A stretch of DNA of 45,639 nt from a virus. Location: IMG/VR virus record IMGVR_UViG_3300018083_000014, positions 1-45,639 of that record. One strand, written 5' to 3'. Positions 27,102 to 36,521 of the stretch are shown in pieces (the first letter of the stretch is position 1; every line of letters starts with the position of its first letter). The notes beneath the pieces were generated by a model. The model was not told the origin of the DNA, did not search any database, and saw only the letters and a program-made list of their open reading frames with translations. The position numbers were made by a program, and so were the translations under genes.

Positions 27102-29993
27102 TTATCGTTTACCTTTCTTGTTACCATCAAAATCTACGTTCTTTATATCGTAGATTCCTTGAATGCAAACATTAAACCATCTTGCACTATTTGAGAAACG
27201 TCCTACTACTTCATTTACGTTTACGTAACTTTCAATCTGACTAATAGCAGGTTCTATATTCTTACCGTCGAATGAACCTTCAACAATGATAGAACCTGTA
27301 GCCGCTGTACGAAATTGAACACGCACTTCTTCACAATCAGTAAATCCTTGCCTGTAGTATCCAATCTTACCTATCTTGATAATACTATCAGCAGGATACT
27401 TATCAAATAGTGCTATAGCTCCATCTTCCAAGAGGCAACCCGCATTTACATTAAAAATATCCGCAGGAATTGGTTTATCACCTGCTTGACTATTAATGGG
27501 ACTGTAGTTTAGAAGCAACTTATGTGGTTGGCCACATTTACCCCACTTCTTATATTGTAAATCATATACAAAGGCACCTTGGAAAGTAGGATAGATTGGT
27601 TCAATACTACCATCCTGCATTAGGAAACTGCTTGGCGGTAATGTAATGGTTGTATCTGGCCATGTAAAGGTTTCACTATCTATTACAACTTCTTGCGATA
27701 GACAACCAATAGGGATTGAAGATGGAATAGTTACGCCATTAAATAATACACGCTTACTCTTAGTTGGTGATAAATCACATTGGTCGGTATAATCAGCTGC
27801 CTCTGGTGTTGTATCATCTGTAATAAAGGTTCCATCTAGTGTGTAATGGCCGTGGCCACTTATCTGTATATAGCCTAAATTTTTGTAAACGCATACAGGA
27901 TAATCCACTGATTCAAATATTGGTCGTTCAAATGATTGTGTAGCTGTCGGATTAGTTATATTATGTAATACAGCACCTATTTCTGGAAATGTAAAATTAG
28001 TAGCAATATTACCATCAGGGTCAGGTTTAAAATATGTTAATGTACCAAGACCATCTGTAAAGCCAGCATCACGATAAACACCATATACATATCTATCAGC
28101 TGAATCACTTCTAGGAGCAACAAACCAAGTTCCTGTAAGTGGAGGAAAATTACCACCAATTAAATTATTTGTATAGCTAGAAAAAGGACTTGTAGCTAAG
28201 GCAATAGCTTCAGGAGTTATTCCTCCAACAACAGAACCTTCTGTACCAGAATAAGTTCTAATTTCTGTAATTTTAATTTTGATACCCTTCGTTAAACTTC
28301 GTTGTAACCAAGCACTTTTTCGACTGGCTGATATACCATAATACTTATTACTTTCACTAAAAAAACTAAGGTCAATATAAGGCCCAAATTCATACGTAGT
28401 TCTAACACTAAAAGGTAATACGCCAGAAGATATATAGGCTGACCCTGTAGTTACCGTTTCTCCGTGATTCTTTCTGCTTATTGCGTCTTTCCAATCAGCG
28501 AACAATCGCTGTTCATAAATCCATAACCAATCTTGCTTAGCATAAAAACCTTGTGTATTCTCTTCTTGTAGATTAATAGGCACAGTTATAGGTGTTGTAT
28601 AGGCACTAATTAATGGTGGACCATTAGTAGGAATTGTTGCTACATTACCAACAATTCCTTGTGTAAAACCTGTATTATCAAAATAGTCTGGGCTTCCAGA
28701 GCCGGTAATTCCAGCAGCTTTATATATTTTCATATCAGCAATAGGAAAATTAATACTAAGGTTATCTTCCCATACAGGTGTTAATCCTGGAGTAGTGGCT
28801 TGTGTTTTTACTGTATATCCGTAAGTATCATATAGATAAGCACCTTGTAGACTACTATCAACACTTCTAATAGCTTTACAAGGATTGTCGCTAATATGAT
28901 CTATATTATAACTTGCACCTTTAAATGTAAATGTAGTAGCTGGTACAACACCTTGGCTGAAGTTAGGAGTTCCTAATAGATAACTTCCACTAAGAAATTG
29001 AAAGAAAAGATAACGACCTTCTAAGAGTCTAAGATAAACAGGGTCACGATTTTCTTTAAAATATGTAAATACTTCAGGAATAATATATTCTGCTTTTCCG
29101 TCATTAATTTGCACAATTCCAAAAGTAGTATATGCAAAATGTGTAGTATCTGGTTGACCCATTGCTACTTCGTTCAAATAACTTATACCGTTTTCATTAA
29201 ATACCGCTTCAGATAGCCAAAAGAAATTTGCATCAGCACCTCTACGTACAACTATAATAGACCTGGTACAATAAATCATGAATCCATTACCATGTTGAAT
29301 ACACGCAACAATTTTACCAACAATCTGCTGAAAAACAGATGCACCTGCACCCGTTTCTAGGTCTATTACAAAATCCATCTTATCATCAATATCTGACCAA
29401 GCAATACTATTTGCAGAATCCCACATTCCTAGACGTCCACCAGCTTTAAAGATGCCTTGCTGTGCAGACATATTCATATTAGAAGATGGTGTTAATGCTG
29501 TAGGTACAAAATCTTCAGCAAGTCGCATTACCCATACATTCAACTCACCCGCACGATACAGATAAATCTCATTACCAATTACACACTTTGTCCAGTTTTT
29601 ATGTAGACCAAATGTTGGTTCTGTTAGTGTGATATCATGAGACCAAGCGCCAGTAGAAGCCGCGTACTTAGTATAAATACCATCTTCACACAGTGCAACC
29701 ATTATGTTACGCAAGTCCGACGTCTGTACAATAAAGACATCATCTACGTTAAGTAAGTCAAAAGGACTTGTAAGTTTAGTTAATGGATTAACACCTAGAA
29801 TAGAATTAATGCCAAAATAACTCATGTATCCATAAGCAGTAGGCATGAAGTTATATCCATCATAAGGAACAGATGGAATACGACCTTCTGGAGCATCTTC
29901 AGCGCCTGTTCCATGCATTGATTCCGGGAAAGAACGCGGGTCAATAGGAACATAAGACCTGCTGATATCAATAATTTTAACTGACTGTGCCAT
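27102..29993 (-). CDS. Putative tail nozzle/tail tubular protein B-like, 963 aa
   Basis: The sequence is beta-rich, with a start (KIIDISRSYVPIDPRSFPES) and repeated short strands that resemble the large beta-propeller tail-nozzle proteins of podoviruses (T7 gp12 role). It has no membrane segment. The region before its ATG (AATTCCT) lacks a recognisable ribosome site, which is unusual for such a gene. The assignment rests on size, beta character and position before the internal virion proteins. Confidence 0.6.
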   Translation of the reverse strand: MAQSVKIIDISRSYVPIDPRSFPESMHGTGAEDAPEGRIPSVPYDGYNFMPTAYGYMSYFGINSILGVNPLTKLTSPFDLLNVDDVFIVQTSDLRNIMVALCEDGIYTKYAASTGAWSHDITLTEPTFGLHKNWTKCVIGNEIYLYRAGELNVWVMRLAEDFVPTALTPSSNMNMSAQQGIFKAGGRLGMWDSANSIAWSDIDDKMDFVIDLETGAGASVFQQIVGKIVACIQHGNGFMIYCTRSIIVVRRGADANFFWLSEAVFNENGISYLNEVAMGQPDTTHFAYTTFGIVQINDGKAEYIIPEVFTYFKENRDPVYLRLLEGRYLFFQFLSGSYLLGTPNFSQGVVPATTFTFKGASYNIDHISDNPCKAIRSVDSSLQGAYLYDTYGYTVKTQATTPGLTPVWEDNLSINFPIADMKIYKAAGITGSGSPDYFDNTGFTQGIVGNVATIPTNGPPLISAYTTPITVPINLQEENTQGFYAKQDWLWIYEQRLFADWKDAISRKNHGETVTTGSAYISSGVLPFSVRTTYEFGPYIDLSFFSESNKYYGISASRKSAWLQRSLTKGIKIKITEIRTYSGTEGSVVGGITPEAIALATSPFSSYTNNLIGGNFPPLTGTWFVAPRSDSADRYVYGVYRDAGFTDGLGTLTYFKPDPDGNIATNFTFPEIGAVLHNITNPTATQSFERPIFESVDYPVCVYKNLGYIQISGHGHYTLDGTFITDDTTPEAADYTDQCDLSPTKSKRVLFNGVTIPSSIPIGCLSQEVVIDSETFTWPDTTITLPPSSFLMQDGSIEPIYPTFQGAFVYDLQYKKWGKCGQPHKLLLNYSPINSQAGDKPIPADIFNVNAGCLLEDGAIALFDKYPADSIIKIGKIGYYRQGFTDCEEVRVQFRTAATGSIIVEGSFDGKNIEPAISQIESYVNVNEVVGRFSNSARWFNVCIQGIYDIKNVDFDGNKKGKR

Positions 29994-29998
29994 AGGAA

Positions 29999-30400
29999 TT
30001 ATATATTAGAATGTTGTTTGGCCCTGCGTGCATCTTTATACGCGTAAGCACATTCTACAATAACTGTGCCATTTCTTCCAGTTCCAGAAATAACACCAAA
30101 AATTGTAGCACCATTAGTATCAATTGTCTTAATACAAGCAGCAGGAATAAAGTGCATTCCAGCCTCAAATGTACCATTAGCTGGAAGTGCTGCTGCTGCA
30201 TCTAGTTGCACATAGCAATCTTCGTTTAAATCACCATATATAACCATTATTTCAGTATCTGCGGGAAGAGCAATATTGTCTACAGCAGCCGCGGTAAATG
30301 CCTGTTTAATTAGTCCTTTAGATAATAGAATCTCTAATGGAAGTGCTTCTCCATTAACACTACTATTTCTATATATCTTTAGTGTGTTCGTTTCAACCAT
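29999..30400 (-). CDS. Hypothetical small structural protein, 133 aa
   Basis: This is a beta-rich, Ala/Gly-rich protein with an ordinary GGGG-type ribosome site. It overlaps the upstream gene by eight bases. Its composition and location suggest a small head or tail decoration or adaptor component. No family is recognised. Confidence 0.65.
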   Translation of the reverse strand: MVETNTLKIYRNSSVNGEALPLEILLSKGLIKQAFTAAAVDNIALPADTEIMVIYGDLNEDCYVQLDAAAALPANGTFEAGMHFIPAACIKTIDTNGATIFGVISGTGRNGTVIVECAYAYKDARRAKQHSNI

Positions 30401-31025
30401 ATTTACCCCATTCTATAGCTTGTATAAAGGGCATTTTAGGAAAGCAACTTAATCTACTTTGAAGGCTGGTATTAATCACCTTAATTCCTTTCTTCGCCAA
30501 CAAAGGTGCTGCTGTCATCATTGCCTCATAAAACGTATCAAATACATTATCATCAATAGGTACATGCCGGTCATGACAATGGGCTTTTCCATTGAGTTTT
30601 TTCATATCAAAGCCCATTAGTATAATCTTCAATCCACCCATATTTACAGCTAAGTTAAGTGCTTGATGTCCACTATTACGTCCATGCATAACATACCCCG
30701 GCCTAAAGTCAAATCCATGATTACCACCACATTTAACCCAATTAAGGTCAGGAACTTTAGTATCTAATTTTTGGTAATCAAGAACAACCTTATCAGCCTT
30801 ATGCTCTCTTAGTTCTTTATCTGTACGCCATCTTTGAAACCACCAACTTCTATCACAAGCATATATTATTTGTGCGTTTGGTGCATAGAGATAGGTATCT
30901 TTGATTGCTATTGTAGGATATATCTTACTTATTAAATCAACATCAGTAGGAACAACGGAAGGCCCTTGTCCAACTACAACTACTGTATAATCAGTAAAGG
31001 GCCTTCCGTGTTCATACCAAGGCAT
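30393..31025 (-). CDS. DUF115/'norphogenetic'-like Rossmann-fold protein, 210 aa
   Basis: The N-terminal VVVVGQGPSVV is a nucleotide-binding turn. Later come IIYACDRSWW, GRNSGHQALNLAVNMGG and IILMGFDMK, a pattern of phage proteins often named norphogenetic protein and related to DUF115/MptE and sialyltransferase-like folds. Those relatives bind sugar-nucleotides or pterin diphosphates. A His/Asp cluster (HCHDRH) lies near residue 150. Lying among structural genes, it might modify a virion protein, possibly together with the three glycosyltransferases. Activity is not known. Confidence 0.68.
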   Translation of the reverse strand: MPWYEHGRPFTDYTVVVVGQGPSVVPTDVDLISKIYPTIAIKDTYLYAPNAQIIYACDRSWWFQRWRTDKELREHKADKVVLDYQKLDTKVPDLNWVKCGGNHGFDFRPGYVMHGRNSGHQALNLAVNMGGLKIILMGFDMKKLNGKAHCHDRHVPIDDNVFDTFYEAMMTAAPLLAKKGIKVINTSLQSRLSCFPKMPFIQAIEWGKYG

Positions 31026-31026
31026 A

Positions 31027-31395
31027 TTAGCCAGCTACACCAATTTCGCCTTCACCTTGTATTGATAGTGAAGTAAGTGCAGATGCGCCACCTACTAGGA
31101 AATCTGCAGAATCAAAGCGCATATAACCATACCAATCAATATAGTCATTAGCCGGAACAGATTTACCAATGCCAATAACTTCTGTGCCTGCTGCGTTAGC
31201 ACCTGTAGCACCTTTCCAAAGAGAAAAAGTAACAGCGCCAGCAGTTTTATTAACAACACGAACGTGACGTAGAATGATATATTGAGCCGATGAGCCTCCA
31301 TTAACACCGCCTGTTGCAGTAGCAGGGTTAAGGAGATTCGTAGTCAATGTAGCAGTAAGTGCAATTGGCCCAAAGTTAAATGCTTTATTTTGCAT
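31027..31395 (-). CDS. Small beta-rich virion protein candidate, 122 aa
   Basis: The protein is rich in Ala, Gly, Thr and Val, with alternating hydrophobic strands (FGPIALTATLTTNLL, YIILRHVRVVNK, AVTFSLWKG). This resembles small phage decoration, stopper or head-fibre domains. It starts behind AGGAG. The exact role is unknown. Confidence 0.65.
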   Translation of the reverse strand: MQNKAFNFGPIALTATLTTNLLNPATATGGVNGGSSAQYIILRHVRVVNKTAGAVTFSLWKGATGANAAGTEVIGIGKSVPANDYIDWYGYMRFDSADFLVGGASALTSLSIQGEGEIGVAG

Positions 31396-31410
31396 ACAAT
31401 AAAACTCCTA

Positions 31411-31926
31411 TTACTTAGTTAGTCGGTCGATTGTTTCGTCTTTCTGTTTACTTGCCCTAGTAGTGCCAAACTCAAAATTGTAAATATTATCAAGATAACC
31501 AAGAAAACGACCAAGCACCAACGTAAAAATTCCCTTAACATATTCATTGATATTTGGGTCTTTCCAGATAATAAATACAAGAAGGATTATAACGCATACA
31601 GCTAACAAATACATCGAATGTGCACGAATATTTCTATACCCAGCTTGAGCTAATTTAACATCTCTATCTCTTGCGCTTTGAACATCTGCTAAAAACAACT
31701 TATCCCACTCAATACTTTGTTGTGTAACTTGTAATTGAAACTGTGCAAGCTTTTCTGGGTCTTTTGATAAAGCAACTACAGCTTCTTCGGGTGTTTTTTC
31801 TCCAGTAAGTGTAGTAGCAATTTCAGATGCAGCAGTTACTACTTTACCTACTGTTGAGTCTGTGCCACCAAGATACTTCATTAATACAGGTGCTAAGTTA
31901 GCTAAAGCTAGTAAGGCAGGAAGCAT
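31411..31926 (-). CDS. Holin, 3TM-family-like, 171 aa
   Basis: The N-terminal LALANLAPVLMKYLGG, the central SARDRDVKLAQAGYRN and two strong membrane segments at about 107-122 (YLLAVCVIILLVFIIW) and 132-147 fit the Holin_3TM family. The Lys-rich C-terminal tail should be cytoplasmic. It follows the endopeptidase gene directly, with a TAATG overlap and a GAGGGAG site, making a lysis pair. It would form the inner-membrane lesion that triggers lysis. Confidence 0.75.
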   Translation of the reverse strand: MLPALLALANLAPVLMKYLGGTDSTVGKVVTAASEIATTLTGEKTPEEAVVALSKDPEKLAQFQLQVTQQSIEWDKLFLADVQSARDRDVKLAQAGYRNIRAHSMYLLAVCVIILLVFIIWKDPNINEYVKGIFTLVLGRFLGYLDNIYNFEFGTTRASKQKDETIDRLTK

Positions 31927-32270
31927 TATCTTACTCCCTCATGTTCTATTGAAAAGTGGTTCCCATCAGGTTTAGTAAAATCTCCACCCCAAGAACACAA
32001 TGGATGAAGCGTTTTCCAATAATCACCTAATGGTTTATATTCAGCGCTATCTGTTATATATTTACCCTGCATAAATAAATTTAAATCAATAGCAAGTCGT
32101 AGAAGATGTAAGCTTTTACTAATACCAACACCAGATGCCGCATTACTAGCTGCCTGTGCTTGTGTTCTTACAGTCTCACCGAAAGTTAACTCATAACCAT
32201 TAGAATAAGCCCAAATAATTAATTTAGCAACAAGTTGTACAAATAATCTTTGTTTTTCACCTAATGTCAT
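31926..32270 (-). CDS. Endolysin, M15 family L-Ala-D-Glu/D-Ala-D-Ala peptidase-like
   Basis: This 114-residue single-domain enzyme has the VanY/M15C zinc motif: SLHLLRLAID with H55 and D62, and a third ligand H105 in PDGNHFSIEH. The W-containing TLHPLCSWGGDF before it matches the family. It lacks a signal peptide, so export depends on the holin. It is short but complete for T5-endolysin-like peptidases that cut the peptidoglycan stem peptide. Confidence 0.88.
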   Translation of the reverse strand: MTLGEKQRLFVQLVAKLIIWAYSNGYELTFGETVRTQAQAASNAASGVGISKSLHLLRLAIDLNLFMQGKYITDSAEYKPLGDYWKTLHPLCSWGGDFTKPDGNHFSIEHEGVR

Positions 32271-32494
32271 GAGTGTCCTGCTCCATGTTTACGACATTGT
32301 TCAAGATGGTCTTTAAGTAGTTCAACCTGCTGATGTAAAATCATCTCTCGTGTAGCACTCATTTTTTCAAATAATATTACAGTATTATTACGTGATTTTT
32401 CAAATTCAAGAAAGATTCTATTAAATAGAAAACCAAAACTAAATTGAATTATCCCCAGTAATAACAATATTATTGATTGTGCATCCATCTCCAT
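32267..32494 (-). CDS. Small membrane protein with coiled coil, possible inner-membrane spanin-like, 75 aa
   Basis: A hydrophobic N-terminal helix (IILLLLGIIQFSFGFLF) is followed by a charged helical region (EFEKSRNN...LLKDHLEQCRKH). This topology resembles an i-spanin, although the family is not recognised and no outer-membrane partner is visible. The start at 32494 follows the previous stop by one base; the ATG at 32488 is an alternative. It overlaps the endolysin start by four bases, supporting a lysis-related role. Confidence 0.55.
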   Translation of the reverse strand: MEMDAQSIILLLLGIIQFSFGFLFNRIFLEFEKSRNNTVILFEKMSATREMILHQQVELLKDHLEQCRKHGAGHS

Positions 32495-32495
32495 A

Positions 32496-32756
32496 TTATA
32501 ACACTTCTTGTGCCCCATCAATATCAGCAATAATGGCCTTTAAAGAAGTCATATTTTTTTCTAAATTAGCAAGAGCATTAACCATATCAGTTCTTTCAAC
32601 TTGTACTAATACTGGTGAAGGTACTCCTGTTTCTTCATGAAACTTTTTTTGTGCAAAATGTGTGCGTCCATTAAGTTTCACAATTCTAACAATACCAGCA
32701 GCCTTTTTTTCTTCGTAATTCTGAATATTAATTTGTATACCAGGAACAGGTTGCAT
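32496..32756 (-). CDS. Hypothetical protein, 86 aa
   Basis: It starts behind a strong AGGAG site just after the fibre gene. Its N-terminal half is basic and beta-like; its C-terminal third is a helix with a Leu/Ile heptad pattern. It may be a fibre-associated or lysis-associated protein. No family is recognised. Confidence 0.65.
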   Translation of the reverse strand: MQPVPGIQINIQNYEEKKAAGIVRIVKLNGRTHFAQKKFHEETGVPSPVLVQVERTDMVNALANLEKNMTSLKAIIADIDGAQEVL

Positions 32757-32764
32757 TTTATCTC

Positions 32765-35700
32765 CTAAGCAAAGAATTCAACAAATAAGCCTTCTTGTAC
32801 AATATCATTATTATTAGTTGCTTGACCCGTACACTTAACAACAATTGCAGAAGCATCATCCTGTGCAGAAGTTCCATTTGCCATTACGCTAGCACCAGTA
32901 GAACCGGCTGTAACTATGTAATTCCAATCTTGAGCATCAGTTCCAGTAGAAAATACTTCAGCAACAATTCTCCAATTAAATGCTTGATTTACTGCTAGGC
33001 CTACGTTAAATAAATTTGTAGACCCCCAATAAAATCGAAGATTTTTTGTTGCTGCATTATTTGCTACTGTTCCCCACGCTGTAATTCTTACTCCACGGCC
33101 CGCAGCATTAAATGAATTTGCAGGCATAGAGTAAGACATTAAATCATCTTCACCCGCACCTACGTTACCTACTGCTGTTGTATTTACATTAGCTTTCCCA
33201 GAAATTGTTAAAAGACCGCTACTAGCTGCTTGAAGCATCTTTATACCAGAATCTTCCTCAATAAGGAACATTTGCTTGGTATAAGCGTTATTAACAATAT
33301 CAAATGTACCACTTTGTGCTCTTATATATTTATTTGGTGTAGTACCACCATTACCAAATAAACCTATCTGTGCGCCGGCACCATTTGCAGAGTCAAATAT
33401 CTGTAATGCAACAGCAGAGCCATTTCCATTAATATATACAACGCCACCCGCTGGTGTTATTGCTAAGGCATTTGCATTTGTTAATAACTCTGCTGCACCA
33501 GCAACACTACCACGAACATAAGGATAATTCGCGGCTCCTGCTACGTGTTGTATTGCAAATTGTGGATCTGCTCCATCCGTATAGAAATAAATTAAACCTG
33601 TTCCATCATTTATTATATCAAAGTTTGCGTTAACACCACCATCACGAATAAGTCTAGTAGAAAAGTCTGTATTCGTTGTATCTGAATGAAAATCTATGTA
33701 AGAAGCTCTATCTCCAGTAACACCCAAACCAAGCTCAATTCCACAGGCATTAGCATTAGCTTGTATAAGATTAAAAGCACCACCAAGTTGACTTATATTC
33801 CATTGGTTACTACCAGAATCAAGAATACCACTAGAAATAACAACGCTTCCTGTAGGTATTCTTATATTTCCTGAAGTATCAATTATAAAATAATCGTTAC
33901 TACCTGGATTAGCAGATTTAAATATTTTATAATTATCACTATCAGAATTATCAACACCTTGACCCCAATCAACAACACCAGAAATATCATATAGTGTATA
34001 GGCATCTCCAGCAGATGAACCTGCAACAGAGATAACATCTCTTGCGGCACTAGATGCACTATTACTTTCATTAACAACAGAACTTGTAACAATACCTCCA
34101 GCTTGTGCTCTAGTTACAATAAAGTCTCCTAATGTAACACGACCCAGACCTATTGTTAATGTGTTACTTGCTTCATCATAAGCAAAAGTAGATTCACTCT
34201 TAAGCATTAATCCATCAGTAGTATAAACAACCTGTCCCGGCCCTGCTATTTTACCCCGGTCTAATCCTACTTGTATAATAAAATCTCCGCCATCATTTCC
34301 ATCATAGCCAGGAATAGTTAATCCTACAGGGCCAACAACACCTTGTGTGCCTCTTTCACCTGGCATGAAGAATGAATCACTACCTTCTTGTCCATCTAAC
34401 CCCGGTATACCCATTGGGCCTTGAATACCTGTTAAACCTATTGCGCCTCTTTCTCCTGGTATTCTATAATAATCATCACTATCAGCGCCATCCATTCCTG
34501 GATTACCTTGTAATCCTTTAACACCTTGTATTCCTTGAGAACCAGTATTACCAATAGGGCCACGCTCTCCAGGTATTCTAAATGCATCATCTGCATCTGT
34601 ACCATCTAATCCCGGAAAACCTAATCCTATTGGGCCTTGTACTCCTGCTGCTCCACGTTCTCCAGGAATACGATAAGCATCATCAGAATCTGCGCCGTCA
34701 AATCCAATTACAGTAACACCAGGAACTCCTTGAATACCTTGTATTCCTTGAATACCTATTGCTCCACGTTCTCCTGGCATTAAGTAAACATCATCTCCAT
34801 CTGCACCATCAGTTCCAGGTGGCCCTATTCTACCATCAATACCTATTGTGCCAGCAGCACCACGTTCACCAGGCATCATATAAGTATCATCACCATCAAT
34901 ACCATCTAATCCCTGCGGCCCTACTGACCCTGCAATACCTTGTATTCCTACAGCACCCCTTTCACCAGGTATTCTTATTGAATCATCAGCATCTGCGCCA
35001 TCAAGTCCTGGAATAGATAATCCCGGTATTCCTTGTGCTCCAGTAGAACCTGCTGTGCCAGTAGCACCACGTTCTCCAGGAACTTGAAAGAATTCATCAC
35101 CATCACTTCCATCAAGCCCTGGGATTAAAGGTGCATTAGTTCCTACGGCTCCAGTAATACCTTGTATTCCTTGTATACCTCTTTCGCCAGGTATTTGGAA
35201 CATCTCATCTCCATCTGCACCATCAATACCAGGAACAAGTGCTGCATTAGTACCTGCAATACCTGTGTTACCTTGAATACCTTGTATTCCTCTTTCTCCA
35301 GGTATTGCGAATATTTCATCGGCATCAGCCCCATCCATTCCTGGAACAATAGGCGCATTAGTTCCATTAGAACCAGATATACCTTGTATTCCTTGTATAC
35401 CACGTTCTCCTGGAATAGAAAACATTTCATCAGCATCTGTTCCATCTAACCCAGGAATAAGTGGCGCGTTAGTTCCTGGAATACCTTGTGAACCAGTTGT
35501 ACCAGTAGCACCTCTTTCTCCCGGCATAAAATATAAATCATCAGCATCTACACCATCCATGCCAGGAATAGTAAATCCACTAGTTCCATTAGCACCAGTA
35601 GAACCAGCTATTCCCTGTATACCACGCTCACCGGGTATAGAGAATAACTCATCAGAATCAGAACCATCTAATCCTGGTATACCTTGTTGTCCTTGATATC

Positions 35701-35932
35701 CTTGTGGCCCACGTTCTCCTGGCACAGGATAATTATCATTACCATCTATTCCATCTATACCCGGAACAATAGGTGCATTTTGTCCTGTTCTTCCACGTTC
35801 TCCAGGAATAGCATCAATAACATTACTATTATCTCCGCCCTCAAAATTAACCATTTGAGGAGAAATAACATTGGCATTTATGCCTGTTGTTCCTCTATTT
35901 CTAAAGTAGATAAATAATGGTTCGTAAAACAT
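32765..35932 (-). CDS. Collagen-like tail fibre protein, 1055 aa
   Basis: Residues 1 to about 40 form an attachment segment. Residues 41 to about 550 contain 15 units, each starting with PGERG, running through several Gly-X-Y triplets and ending in a PG-x-DG-x-DxDD-type acidic element. The C-terminal half (about 560-1055) is beta-rich and Ser/Ala/Asn-rich and is probably the trimeric receptor-binding part. Gly-X-Y repeats form triple helices in other phage fibres. The acidic DG-x-D element at the end of each unit may bind divalent cations. Its start overlaps the adaptor stop (TAATG). Confidence 0.85.
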   Translation of the reverse strand: MFYEPLFIYFRNRGTTGINANVISPQMVNFEGGDNSNVIDAIPGERGRTGQNAPIVPGIDGIDGNDNYPVPGERGPQGYQGQQGIPGLDGSDSDELFSIPGERGIQGIAGSTGANGTSGFTIPGMDGVDADDLYFMPGERGATGTTGSQGIPGTNAPLIPGLDGTDADEMFSIPGERGIQGIQGISGSNGTNAPIVPGMDGADADEIFAIPGERGIQGIQGNTGIAGTNAALVPGIDGADGDEMFQIPGERGIQGIQGITGAVGTNAPLIPGLDGSDGDEFFQVPGERGATGTAGSTGAQGIPGLSIPGLDGADADDSIRIPGERGAVGIQGIAGSVGPQGLDGIDGDDTYMMPGERGAAGTIGIDGRIGPPGTDGADGDDVYLMPGERGAIGIQGIQGIQGVPGVTVIGFDGADSDDAYRIPGERGAAGVQGPIGLGFPGLDGTDADDAFRIPGERGPIGNTGSQGIQGVKGLQGNPGMDGADSDDYYRIPGERGAIGLTGIQGPMGIPGLDGQEGSDSFFMPGERGTQGVVGPVGLTIPGYDGNDGGDFIIQVGLDRGKIAGPGQVVYTTDGLMLKSESTFAYDEASNTLTIGLGRVTLGDFIVTRAQAGGIVTSSVVNESNSASSAARDVISVAGSSAGDAYTLYDISGVVDWGQGVDNSDSDNYKIFKSANPGSNDYFIIDTSGNIRIPTGSVVISSGILDSGSNQWNISQLGGAFNLIQANANACGIELGLGVTGDRASYIDFHSDTTNTDFSTRLIRDGGVNANFDIINDGTGLIYFYTDGADPQFAIQHVAGAANYPYVRGSVAGAAELLTNANALAITPAGGVVYINGNGSAVALQIFDSANGAGAQIGLFGNGGTTPNKYIRAQSGTFDIVNNAYTKQMFLIEEDSGIKMLQAASSGLLTISGKANVNTTAVGNVGAGEDDLMSYSMPANSFNAAGRGVRITAWGTVANNAATKNLRFYWGSTNLFNVGLAVNQAFNWRIVAEVFSTGTDAQDWNYIVTAGSTGASVMANGTSAQDDASAIVVKCTGQATNNNDIVQEGLFVEFFA
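34270..35810 (-). repeat. Coding tandem repeat of the collagen-like fibre (15 units)
   Basis: Units vary between about 28 and 38 codons. PGERG and PG-x-DG positions are kept in almost every unit, while codons and the intermediate Gly-X-Y residues vary. It is an old, diversified protein repeat rather than a recent DNA expansion. The antisense strand also carries open frames here, which are by-products of the repetitive composition. Confidence 0.85.
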
Positions 35933-36519
35933 TATGAACTCGTAGCAGTTCCACCAGTTTCAAGGTCATCTTTAGCAATCTCAAGTAATTGCATAGAACG
36001 ACCTTCACATATTTTCATATCACCATCTTCACTGATGGACTGGAATATTTCAGCACAGGCCTTATTAAAAATCATCATTGGAATTACATCAAGCATCCAA
36101 TGCGTATCAGTATCATCATCAAGAAGTGCTGGGTATTGAAAATAGCCATATTCCAGTGTAGGTGACAAAGTCTTAAGCTTAAATACAATATTGTTCCCTG
36201 AGCGATACCACCTATCTAATTGCTCACATCCATTTTTATCAAATATCTTAAGAGGGTCTGCTTGTGTTAAGTAAACAGACGCGCCTGTTCTCTTAAGATA
36301 TTTGATTCTACGAAAACGTGTAAATGTTGCACTGATTGAAAGTGACTGTGCATAATCTGTTGCTACGATATTAGCTGTTCCTTCTACAAGGTCAGCCATA
36401 AAAGATGAACCCAGTGAGGCAAAAGAGATTGCATTATTAATCGCATCAATAACTTCATCCCGTTTATCGGGACGTTTCGTGCGTGTAATAACTTTCTCTA
36501 TCATCTCACTGAGTTGCAT
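35932..36519 (-). CDS. Head-tail adaptor protein (gp11/gp4-like), 195 aa
   Basis: The N-terminus (MIEKVITRTKRPDKRDEVIDAINNAISFA) is a helical pattern typical of podovirus adaptor/tail tubular A-type proteins. A beta region follows (FTRFRRIKYLKRTG), then a C-terminal helix. It lies between capsid and fibre genes as expected for the protein that docks beneath the portal. The assignment comes from pattern and position. Confidence 0.7.
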   Translation of the reverse strand: MQLSEMIEKVITRTKRPDKRDEVIDAINNAISFASLGSSFMADLVEGTANIVATDYAQSLSISATFTRFRRIKYLKRTGASVYLTQADPLKIFDKNGCEQLDRWYRSGNNIVFKLKTLSPTLEYGYFQYPALLDDDTDTHWMLDVIPMMIFNKACAEIFQSISEDGDMKICEGRSMQLLEIAKDDLETGGTATSS

Positions 36520-36521
36520 AT

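Noticed and set aside
34759-35449. Long open frames on both strands across the fibre repeat
   Set aside because: They are by-products of the repetitive Gly/Pro/Asp codons; compositions are implausible (His/Gln or Leu/Tyr runs) and no ribosome sites precede them.
34270-35810. Repeated DNA resembling a CRISPR array or other spaced repeat
   Set aside because: The repeats are in-frame codons of a collagen-like protein, vary in sequence and lack constant repeats with unique spacers.
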